A stretch of DNA of 64,000 bases from Pohlia nutans. Taxonomy: Eukaryota > Streptophyta > Bryopsida > Bryales > Mniaceae. Below, piece after piece: positions 22,362 to 32,726 of the stretch. The notes under the pieces were generated by a model that was given only the letters and a program-made list of their open reading frames with translations, was not told the origin of the DNA and did no database searches. The first letter of the stretch is position 1. Each line of letters opens with the position of its first letter. The translations under genes were made by a program, and so were the position numbers. Location: contig CM040087.1 of NCBI GenBank assembly GCA_022496805.1, forward strand, positions 15,955,501 to 16,019,500. Direction: 5' to 3'.

Positions 22362-25300
22362 ATGGGAAGGGATAAGCGTACTCCGTCATCAACCGACGTT
22401 GGAGGGAGTTCGGGTTCGGGGACACCGGAGGCTGCGCCGGCTACACAGCCAGTGTTAGCCAAGGTCCAGCGGCAGGTACGCATCGGGGATAATTCTTATA
22501 AGGTTACTTATGAATCCCACGACCATGTTCAGGCCCTCATGAAGGAGTTCCTGGAAGAGGAGTGTTGTGGAAAAAGAAAGAAGCCTGGCAAGGACGGGAA
22601 GAGTCGGAGGTTTTTCAGGTGTAAGTGGTGCAAGAAGGACAACTTCGCGAACAAGTGGGCACTAAACCATCACCGGTTCTTGCAGGGCTGCCCTGCAATG
22701 GAGGGGAAGAAGCTTCACCCTTACCCTGATATGAAAACCGGGCAGGGTAAGATCAGTGAAATGTATCGGGCGGCGACACCGACGGTGTTCACAGCGACCA
22801 GGATTCCCAGAAAGCGCAGCAGGAGTAAGAGTGCTGGGAAACAATCGAGGCGTAAAAAACCTGCCTCTCCCATGTCAGACGAAGATGCTGTCGATGACAC
22901 TGCAGATGACTCTGAAGAAACCACTGACGACGTCGACCAAGGAAACTGTACACACGAGGTCTAAGGAGCGGGAGCGAGTGCTTGCAGCAGCCGGCAAGGG
23001 AAAAACGCAAGAAGAAACTGTACGCACCAGGTTTAGGGTGCGGGAGCGCGTATCTGCATCAGCCGGCAAGGAGAAAGCGCAAGAGGAAACTGTAAGCACC
23101 AGATTTAGGGTGCAGGAGCGCGTATCTGCATCAGCCGGCAAGGGGATAGGGCAAGAGGAAACTGTACGCACCAGGTTTAGGGTGCAGGAGCGCGTATCTG
23201 CATCAGCCGGCAAGGGGATAGGGCCACTGGCGGGGATGGAAAGTCTTCCTGTTAAGGCAGCGGATCAGAAGGTGTGCTGTGCTGTGCTGTGCTTTGGTGT
23301 GCTTTGCTATGCTGTGCTTTGCTACCGTCGTTGCAGTGCTGTCGTCCTTGATGTGCGTCAGTGTTATTGCAGTGCTGTCGTCCCTGATGTGGGTCAGTGT
23401 CATTTGTGTGCTTCGCTGTGCCCCTGTCTTTGTTGTGCTGCCGTCTGTCCCTTGCGGTGTGCTTCAGTGTTATTGCCGTGCTTCCACTCATTGCTCTTCC
23501 GGCTGCGCTGCGGATCAGAAGGACAAGGGCAAGCGCAAGGCTGATGAGGATGAGACAAAAATGGGCTCGGACATGGACCTAGATGAGAGCGATGCTGGCG
23601 GTGTCATGCCACTGGAGGATCCCCCTTCTGCACCCAGGCACGGTACAAGTTATACATTCGGCGGAAACTTCAAGGTGCGCCAAGCTCTGCAATAGTGTTG
23701 TAGTACTGTCTCGTACATGTGTGTTTAAAAGCACTGTTTTCAAACATTGCCTGCTAACACTGCTTTCTAACACTGTGCAGTTAGGAGAAAATGGGCAGGT
23801 ACTGTGGCACTTTACTGATATGCAGAGTGTGGTCGTGGTCAATGGACAACAGGGTCATGGGCCTTTGAAGACTTTGGCCACGGTAAGTCGGGATGTCTCA
23901 CAATCCATATCACCACGGGACGATGACACTCAGCTTCTGGCCCATACAAGAAGACACATGCCAGTGTCCTTTGATGATCATAAGCAGCTAAGTCTGTTAT
24001 GGATCGATGGGGATGCGATTCCATTGCCCAAAAAGTATCATCCAGGGATGGAAGAGACCATGGACGGTAGGCTGGGCAGACTCAACAGAGATAGGGAAGA
24101 ACATTTTGCAAAGGCAAATCGTGAGTGTGATGACACACTCATCAATATTCAGCCCCCCGTTGTACCAACAGCAGTCCCTGGGACCATCCTCTATTGCCTC
24201 ATGAACATGAAAGAAAATTTCCTGCCGTGGCCCGTTTTGCAGCATGCGGGGGGGGATTTTGAGCGGAAGTGGAATGAGTGGTCCAAGACTGCAGAGTTCA
24301 ACGAACGGATGGAGGAGGTGACGGTTTGGTGGTACCGAACAATGATGGTAAGCTTTTTGGGCTGACAGCATAAGTGTTTCATGTAGCTTGTTTTGGGTGT
24401 TTCATGTATCTTTATTTTTTACACAAAGGTAGCAAAATTCAGTTGTTTTGGGTGTTTAGGAGAGCTGATTCCTTGCGATTTGCCGTGCTTCCGACTTTGC
24501 CCTGCTTTGCAGTGCTTCCACTCATTGCTGCGCTGCCGTCTGTCCCTTGTGGCCGACTTTTCTGTGCTTCAGTGTTATTCCTCTGCTTCAGTGTCATTCC
24601 TCTGCTTCAGTGTCATTGGTCCACTTATTGCTCTGCTTTCACTCATTCCTGTGCTTCCGTGTTTGCTGCAGTTCCATCCACAGTTCGATTTGGAGACGTC
24701 ATGCAAACTTAGTGATGTGATTGTTCTGTTGAACAAGGCAACCATGAAGTTCAGCAAGGAAAACGCAGAGGAAATTGCAAGAGAAGTTCAAGCTACCGGC
24801 CTCTACCTTGAGTACCGCCAGAAGATGGCTCAATTTGTGCAAGACCAGCAGGCGTTCGTGGATAATCAGCAGAGGAAGCGCGATGAAATTAGGAAGCGGG
24901 CTGAAGATGTCTGGGACCGGATATCTGCACACAAATACGAGGCCATCGCGTGGGATTGGTGCCCTATCTGGAGGGTTCTGATGCGCCAGCCTAGGTTACT
25001 TCCTTCCATGCCACGACTACCTTGGAAGCACAACGGTGAGTAGAGCATACTAAACACATTGCATACTGGTGAATTGGTATCATGTTGTGGTAGGATGCTG
25101 TTATGGAAATATGGTTGTCGTACTCTCCTACTCTCCTTCCACTTATTGCTGTGGTTGCACACATTGCTCTGCTTCCCTCTTCGCTGTTCTTACACGTCCT
25201 CGTTGTGCTTCAGTGTTATCGGTATGCTTTGCTGTGCTGCCGTCTTTGTAGCGCTGCCGTCCTTGCTGTGCTCTAGTGTTATTGGTGTGCTTTCATCTTC

Positions 25301-28300
25301 GTCCACTCATTGCTAGAGCTGCTTCCTTGCTTTACTGCTGCCGGAGGTCCCTTGCTGCCGTCTTTGCTGTGCATTACTGTTATTGATGTGCTTGCACACA
25401 TTGCTCTGCCTTGGTCTTGGATGTGCTGCCGCTTCCGAAATGTGCTTTGCTGCGCTTTGCTACCCTAAACAATTCTCAAACTGCTTCCGTCTTTGCTACT
25501 CTTCCCTCTTTACTGTTCTTCAATGTTATTGGTGTGTTTTTCCGTGCTTCCGCTTATTCCTCTGCTCCTTTCTTTGCTGTGCTGCCTGCTTTTATGTGCT
25601 TCAGTGTTATTGGTCCACTTGTTGCTCTGCTTCCACTCACTCCTGTGCTTCCGTCTTTGCTGGAGTACGATCCAGACTTGGATACTACTGTCGTATTCTT
25701 ATCTTGTTTTATGGTTCATGCATCCCACTCACTGATGTGCTCTGTTGTTGTCTCAGTTAATGAAGCCAGGATTGTGAGGAAGGTCATTGCCGAAGAAAGG
25801 GTGCAGCGTTTGAAGCCGGACACCTTGGTGTATGTTTTCTGGCTGCTCTACTACCACTTCTACGGCAAGTTTAGGCTCATATCGTGTCCACAATGGGGAT
25901 TGGCGGAAGACAGTCTTCCCGAATGCTGCTGTGATTCGACGAAGATGCGTCGTGCAGTATCAGCGTTGGCTTTTTGCGGTGACTATCTTTTCGCTGACTT
26001 CATTGGGATTAGTAGCGCTGATGCTAATTACCTGTACAATTTGGACATCGATGAGCAGGCCTGGCGCTCAGGACGTGCGGGTTTGGGGTCTGTCCATGAT
26101 TGGGTGAAGACAGTTCAGATCCGTGCCCTCCAGGACATCGCCGTTGAGGATGAGCACACGTTTGTACAGATCTGGTGCACTAAGTCGCACGAACGCTGGG
26201 GCGATCAGGGGAAAACGTGGACTACAGCACTTAAGATTAGGGAGGAGAGGGACATAGGATGGCTTTGCGGCGAGTCAGCACCGGGATGGAGCACCCATGT
26301 CTGGAACCTTCGCGAAGAGATTCGAATTCTGCACCGGCAACTATACGACCTCATTGTGGAGGAAGATATGGCCTGCTGGAGACGTCACCGCAACCGCGAT
26401 GCTGCGGTGGCAGGGCTGCTTGAAGCTCCCCCAACTGCAAATGCTGAAGAGGCAGATACATCGAGGCCTGAACTAGTGGAGGAACGACACGGCGTCCATG
26501 TACGCACAGCCCTGGAGCAGGATAACACTGGTGAATGTGCAGTAGTCGTTGTGCAAGGCTTGGGTCACAGCGCGACGCCCTCGGCTGTCGCTGAGGCTGT
26601 GGGCAGTATTGCCTCCGTGACTGAGGTGAGCTGGAGACGGCACTTGCTTGTTAGCAGAGCGTTCTGAGTCCATGTTCAGATACGGGCATGGGAGTGGGGG
26701 GATTTAAATCAGGTGACTGAAACGCCCTAGATGTAATGGCTGCGGGTGTTTCTGCAAGTCAAGTCGGATTTCACGGTAGCGTGTGGGCACGACGACATGC
26801 CCACTGCTCCAGTGTTATTGGGCACGACGGCGGATGACGAGCTAAAGACGCGCTCTGTCAAGCAGAAGAAGTCCATGGCTGATACTGTCGACACTGGAGC
26901 CTTGGTGCCTGAGGAGAGTGGCGGCCGGGACCAAGGCATGGTACCAAAACTGGTGGGTTTAGGTGGCAGTGTTGGATATTGATAGTTAGAAGTGAGCTCT
27001 GGATGAATGTTTCGATGTATGCATTGCAGTCCTGGCTCTTATGCCGTTAATTGTTTTTGGTTACTAAGGTTGTCATTCGGGCGGGTGTGTGTGAAGGTCC
27101 TGACGGATGGCGCTGACAAGATCATGCAGGACGAGTCGAACAGCCGTCCAGTGTTATTTCCCACGAGGGTGGACGACGAGCGCTTAGAGGGTGTTGATTT
27201 GGAAATCGATGCGAAGCCCGAGCACGGGGCGGGTACGATGGGGGAGCAGCAAGGTCCAGCCCACGGCGAGCAGCCGTCGGGGGTCATTGAGTTTACGGGA
27301 AGTGGACTCTTGCCGACCGAGGTGAGAGGGGCCTGGTTTTTCACTGTTATCAGTGAATTGTACGTGACTGATTTGATGTGGGCATTGATAACAAGGTTGT
27401 CACTGGTGCGGGTGTGGGGTCAGCTCATGACTGGAAGCGCTGACGAGGCGAAAACAACTCCAGTGTTATTTCCCACGAAGGTGGATGATGAGCGCTTAGA
27501 CAGTGTCAAAGTCGCCATGCGTGAGCACGGGGCGGACCTGACGGGGGAGCGGCAGGGGTCGGGCTATAGCGACCAGCCCTCTGGGGGCTTAGAGTTTGTG
27601 GGCACTGGAGTCTTGGTGACTGAGGTGAGCGGGAACCTCTTATTCACTGTTGTCACTGAATTGTACATGAGTGTTTTGATATGAGCAGTGCAGTCGTGGC
27701 TCTGGGAAAATCTTCATTATTTTATTAAAAACAGCCGGGTTGTCAATGGTGCGGGTGTGGGGTCAGGTCACGACAGATGGCGCTGACGAGGTCAAGCGCA
27801 ACGTCAATAACACTGCGTCAGTGTTATTGAGCACTAACGCGGATGACGATCGCGTAGAGGTTGTGCATGATGCGATAGTCGCGAAGCGTGATCACGGGAC
27901 GGGCCGGACGGGGGAGGAGCAGGGGCCGGGCAGTAGCGAGCACTCGGGTGTGGCTGACTCTGCAGCCAGTACAGTCTGGGTGCCTCAGGTGAGCAGGGGC
28001 CGGGACCACCTCAGGGTGCCTTGACATGTGAACTTCTGACCACCTCATGGTGCCTCACTGTTTATTTATTGTTATTAGGGAATTGTAGCTGAATGTTTTG
28101 TTCCAGGAATTGCAGTCGTGGCTTTTGTGATTTTCCTTATTTTGAAGGTGCGGGTGTGGGGGCAGGTCGTGACCGGTGGCCCTGGCCGGATCCCGCACGG
28201 AGTCTTGAACACTCATCCTGCAATATTGCCCACGAGGTTGATCCACGAGCGCTTAGACAATGTGGATTTCGAAAACGTTGCGAAGCGTGAGCACGGGGTG

Positions 28301-30329
28301 GGTACGTCGGTGGAGGAGCAGGGGTCGGGCCACAACGAGCAGCACTCGGGCGTGGAAAAGGTTAGTAGTTTAAGGAACCACCAACACCTCTGTGCATCGG
28401 TGTCAGGGCTGGGAAAATAATGCCAGACGTTTAAGCTTCAGGCGAGGGTTTGTATGTGGAGAGCGGAGTGGTGTTGTCTTGCTCTTTCCTTTGGATGATG
28501 CTGTGGATGTTGCTCGTGCGGCTGTAGGGGCAGTTCGTGGCCGAGGGCGCTGACGAGGGGATCGTTTCATGTTTGGGGCAGGTAATTGCAGACCTAGTTC
28601 ATGGCGTTCAATGTAAGGGGGAGCCGTGCCTGACTCTGCAGTGTCTTAGTTACGTTCCGCAACTTTACGACGGATACCGGGGAATTCCGAAGGCAGATAA
28701 GGCGGCGGATGTTTATGCCTCAACGCCAGATGCAGATGTCCTCCTAGCTATGAACCTCAAAGATGATCCTGACTATGAAAATCCTGAGTCATGGATGCAG
28801 TTGCCCTGTTATTCCACGCCTAGCGAGACTGCCGATGACCACGTCGCCAAGGCAGTCGAAGCAGTGGATTCATTGTCAGCCGAGGTGACTCTGGAGGCCC
28901 CTAACACTGGAAATGACAGCAAAGATACTAGTCTGCCAGAACTGTGGATTTCATTGGGTGTTGATGCACTTTTAGAGGCGTTACCGTTGAGGGGGGAAGG
29001 GGAACCAAGTGATTATGCGATTTTCTTTGAGGGCATGGGTGATAGTGAGAGGTCCCGAGATCCAATCACGGTGCCGTATCGGGCTATCAGGGATCTAAGA
29101 AATAGAGACACCAAGTTGGATGAGACCGTGGTGGATTTTTTGGCCACTCATTCATTTCTCCAGCAGTTGCCTAACGTCCAAAGCCGGACGATTATAGTTT
29201 CTGCGATGGCGGTGACCGCGTTGGAGCAAAAGGACTGTGGAAAGCTCGATGTCACGGACCGAGCTGAGTGGGCAAAGAGGTATCTGGTATTCCTTCCGCC
29301 GGATCAGCGCGCCCAGGTATTGGTGCCTCATTGTTTATTGATCGTTAGTAGTGTATTGTAGCTGCATGTTTTTTGCAAGCATTGCAGTCGTGCCTCATAT
29401 GTTTTTCTTTGTTTTCAAGGTGTGGTTGTTATTGTGGCGGGTGTGGGTGCAGGTAACCGAAGTTATTGTTCCATACCGGTCCCGCAACCATTGGAGTCTG
29501 TTTGTGTTTCGCCGAGACAAGGTGTACCACCTTGATTCTAATAATGGTATACATGACTGCAATCGAGAGGAACGTGATTTCTAGATCTTCGTGCATACGG
29601 CGTGGTTAGAGTCCGTGGGAGCCGAGGTGGTTGCGGCTGAAGACTTACAATTCCACGTCCTAGACGTCGCACAACAGGTAGGAGGCACGGTCTGTGGGTT
29701 TGCAATGGCGCGATACCTTCGGCTCTGGCTTCAGGTATGTACAGCGCTAGATGTATTGTTATTGTTTTGGTGTTATGTTTTGGTGTTATGTTTTGGTGTT
29801 ATGTGTTATGTTTTGGTGTTATATGTTCAGTTTTTGGCGTTGTATTTCTGTTTTGGTGTTAAGTGGTAATGGGTACACGGTTGGTATGTATGAAATCTCT
29901 ATGCAAAACTGACATGTGGATATACGGCAGGAACGATCTCGCAGGTACAACGACTACACGGACCCCGAAATACCGAAGATCAGCGATGATTTTCTGGGCA
30001 GGCTACTCGAACCAGTTAACAACTACGACCTTATTGCTGCCGCCATGCGAGCGTTTGCAATAGAGCTGGTGCCCGCTGAAGACAAGAAGACGTACAACTC
30101 TCCTCGCAGAATGTTGCTGCGTTCGCATGATCACCCAGACGAAGAAGTCATGGTGCAGGATGTTCACGGGGAATTCAGACCTGTGCAGAAACCAGAGGCT
30201 GCAATGAAGAGACCTGTTCAAGAGGCGCAGACGAATAAGACGAGGCAGACAAAAAGTACGCCTGCGGTCGGCCGAGCAAACTCGAGGCCACGTAGAAACG
30301 TGAAGGTAGTCAACTATAAGGATCTGTAA
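22362..30329 (+). CDS. Gene A: zinc-finger protein with tandem exons and C-terminal Ulp1/C48 protease
   Basis: Exon 1 starts at 22362 and encodes a C2HC/BED-like finger (C87, C90, H103/H104, C110) and a basic tail. Further exons: 72-bp repeat exon to 23271, then 23519-23674, 23781-24347, 24672-25035, 25757-26625, 26764-26952, 27097-27321, 27424-27624, 27767-27988, 28166-28360, 28534-29316, 29453-29734, 29931-30329. All have GT-AG borders and consistent phases, for roughly 1,780 residues. Exons from 24672 to 26625 share an unknown domain with gene B (WDWCPIW, RLKPDTLVYVF, LISCPQWGL). The last exons form a Ulp1-like SUMO-protease domain: His in NHWSLFVF, Asp in YHLDSNNG, Gln and Cys in QQVGGTVCGF. 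Two defects: the exon 1 frame does not join the repeat exon without a frameshift or an unseen intron, and an in-frame TAG at 29582-29584 lies between the catalytic Asp and Cys. Ulp1 genes are known passengers of MULEs (Kaonashi type). Confidence 0.75.
22960..23220 (+). repeat. 72-bp tandem repeats coding for 24-residue units in gene A
   Basis: About 3.6 units with a 72-bp spacing (TTTAGGG at 23032, 23104 and 23176). Each encodes RVQERVSASAGKGIG followed by QEETVRTRF, with small changes. Each unit carries the heptamer TTTAGGG across the RFRV codons. Being a multiple of three, the array can expand without breaking the frame. It lies just after the zinc finger. Confidence 0.85.
23272..25756 (+). 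repeat. Gene A introns filled with a CAGTGTTAT-bearing minisatellite
   Basis: The introns at 23272-23518, 24348-24671 and 25036-25756 are built from the same degenerate units, of the type TGCTTCAGTGTTATTGGTGT and CTTTGCTGTGCTGCCGTC. Exact motif copies lie at 23359, 23465, 24570, 25211 and 25602, with near-matches such as CAGTGTCAT and TAGTGTTAT between them. The same units fill the leader region at 21590-22030. The corresponding introns of paralogue B lack them. Confidence 0.8.
26764..28581 (+). repeat. Five related tandem exons plus a truncated sixth in gene A
   Basis: Exons 26764-26952, 27097-27321, 27424-27624, 27767-27988 and 28166-28360 are 189, 225, 201, 222 and 195 bp, all multiples of three and all phase 0. 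28534-28581 begins like them. From the second exon on, each starts after GGGTGTG(G)GG(T/C)AG-type sequence with a T-G-A-D/E-like peptide, and most include VDDERL-like and GEQQG-like peptides and end before GTGAG. The first is the most divergent. Four carry CAGTGTTAT in coding sequence (26810, 27149, 27461, 27819). Introns repeat with the exons, so the unit was amplified as exon plus intron. Confidence 0.85.
29763..29833 (+). repeat. Short tandem repeat TTTTGGTGTTATG in an intron of gene A
   Basis: Four or more near-perfect copies of the 13-mer TTTTGGTGTTATG stand in the last intron of gene A. The core TGGTGTTAT differs from the element-wide motif by two bases, so this may be a young local expansion of that motif or a simple-repeat coincidence. 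Confidence 0.75.
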
Positions 30330-30399
30330 ATAATCCGTTAGTGCAGAAGTTCGTGGCATGGTGCACCGGCTGTATTGCTCTACCATGCAATGTAATCTA

Positions 30400-31690
30400 A
30401 TGTTTTGAGTTGCTGGCAACTTCCGTTGATGGTTGTTGTGATGTTTTGCAAGTGCAGTGTTATAGAGGAGGCCTGTTTCATGTATACTCATGCTGGTTTT
30501 GAGCTGTAGGGCTTGGGATTTTTGAGAGCAGCTACTAACGTGCTGCCTTTTGTGGGCTCAGGCTAGTACCACCCCAGTTCGTGGTTAGACCGTGCTTAGA
30601 TACTCTACAAGTTTCGGTGCTGGTGTTATGGCATGACAGCGTACTATTAGACCGCATATGTCTATATTGAGTCTTTGAAATCAGGCGTAGTATGGTCCAA
30701 TGAGTGAAGAACAGTAATGACCATAAACTATTGGGAGCGTGAAGATTATGTTTTTTGAGCAGCATGAATTGTCGGTTTTATTGTAACAAAATGGCAGAAC
30801 GGCATCTACTTGGTTTCCATAGCAGTCTATATACATTCTGCAGTGGTTTCCATAACCAGATGGTAGCTTTTCAGCAGTGATTGGAAAATGCCGTGGAACC
30901 ATGCATTGAAGTCTTCCGGAGAAACAGTGTTATGCACACGGCTACAGCTATCTTTGAGGGCGGGTGACAGCTACGGGCGCAGACCTGATGTTACTCCGGA
31001 CTGGCTCAGGGTAGTCTTATGCTCTGGGTTCTACATCTGTCGGGGAGGTTGAGGAAGGGGAGCACCATTGGACGGGCCACAACGAGCATCTTGCAGGGGT
31101 CACTGCTTTATGGGCAGTAGAATGTTTGGTGCCTGAGGTGAGCGGGGGCTGGTTTCTTACTGTTGTCAGTGAATTGTACAAGATCTAATTTTTGTTTTCA
31201 TTTGGTGGCAACTTCTGTTGTTGGCTATTCTAGTGTTTGGAAACTGCAGTGTTATAGAGGAGTGTTGTTATTTATGTGTAATTCAAAGTTGCGAGCTGTA
31301 TTACTTCGTTTCTGTAATAGCAGCTTCTAACGTGCTGCCTTTTGTGGACTCAGGCCAGTAGCAGCGGAGATCGTGATTAGATCGTATACAAGGTTTGACA
31401 ATGGTGTTATGACTTGACAGAAGAAATTAGACCGTCAATTGTCAGATTGATACTATGAAATCAGGTGTACCATAGTCCTATCAGTCTAGAACATTGATGA
31501 CCATTTACGTTTAGGAGCGTGAAGATTATGAGTTTTTAGCACCAGAAATTGTTGGAGTTTTGGTAACTAAGAACAAGGACAGCATATACTTGGTTTCCAT
31601 AGCATTATGTAAATAACCAGAAGTTCTTTCCCTGACGAAATGGTAGATTCTCAGCAGTCAATGGACGACCATGACTCATTGCTGCATTTT
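30400..31690 (+). repeat. Tandem duplication downstream of gene A
   Basis: 30400-30900 and 31190-31685 align in the same orientation at a distance of about 785 bp (GCAGTGTTATAGAGGA at 30454 and 31246; ACTTGGTTTCCATAGCA in both). Between them, 30960-31140 holds a degenerate copy of the gene A exon unit, including GGGCCACAACGAGCA and a GTGCCTGAG/gtgagc donor. Recombination among gene A repeats probably made this region. Motif copies lie at 30455, 30925 and 31247. Confidence 0.7.
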
Positions 31691-32187
31691 CCAGTCCTAA
31701 ATCCATTTTGCCGCACTTTCATTCACCCACTCTCTTGGACTGTCTTATTTAACCCATATCGTTTGGCAATGAGAGTCCCGTCGGGAATATAAAGTCCTCA
31801 AGGTACCCTCACTTTCGAGAAGACACTTGGAACTACATGGCACTTCGACTTCAATAGCTGGTACTTCGTAGATAGAATCCTACAGGTGTAGGTGCAGGTA
31901 CCCCGTTAGAATGAACCAGTTATGCCGTTTTTTTTTTCTAATATTTGTATATTGATTTTTCCGTAGCTTCTTTTCCCATATGTTATTGGAATTTTTCCAA
32001 CACTATGTTCCTTGACTTTAATGAAAAATGCAGTGAGGAGTCCCGGGACTCCATTTTCAAATTTATTTTTCACATATAGGTGTCCAACATCATAAGGAAC
32101 ACCCCCCCATTTTTTATGTTTTTTGAAAAATAAATTTCCATATGTCATTGGAACTTTGTTAATACTACGTTCTTTGACTATAGTTAA

Positions 32188-32726
32188 CCCTTAGACGCGC
32201 CTGCATCCAAAATCTGGACGATAGATGATTCTGGACGCGTCCCTTCACCACTCAATTGGATGTTTTTCATCCATTCAATTTTTAAAAAATTCTTGCGCTA
32301 GTTGATGACCATTTGTACGGTATGGATCTTCAACATAAGATATTGAGAGTTTTTGATAAATAGCAGAAGTGGTTTATGTCAAGTTTCTTTCTTAGTTTAA
32401 AAAGTGAGACCTGAAACATGATTTTCCATAATAAGAAGAATCAAATAGTGAAAACCATACCCTCTTGTAGTGCATGTTATTCCAATTTCATAACAATGTT
32501 TTTTAAATTTTTAATGTTAATTTTGGATTTCTAATTTAATTTCAAGAGAAAACCTTGCAGAATTAATTAAAAATACTAATAATAACTATGATGAATCCAA
32601 CCGTATAGATATTATCTTCACATTTACATATATAACTTTGCTTTGTACATCAACTCCATTTTAATTTTTCATCAATCATTTTATAACGAATCTTTGAAAA
32701 CAGTGTTGAATCCGGACCTTAAAGGG
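32188..32726. mobile_element. piggyBac-like MITE in the satellite array
   Basis: A 539-bp element with left end CCCTTAGACGCG after TTAA (32184-32187) and right end CCTTAAAGGG before TAAA, a one-base change from TTAA. Removing it joins the satellite unit TTCTTTGACTATAG to AAAATGTG...CGGGACTCC, which matches the intact units and confirms the insertion. Related sequence lies at 19680-20660. Confidence 0.7.
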
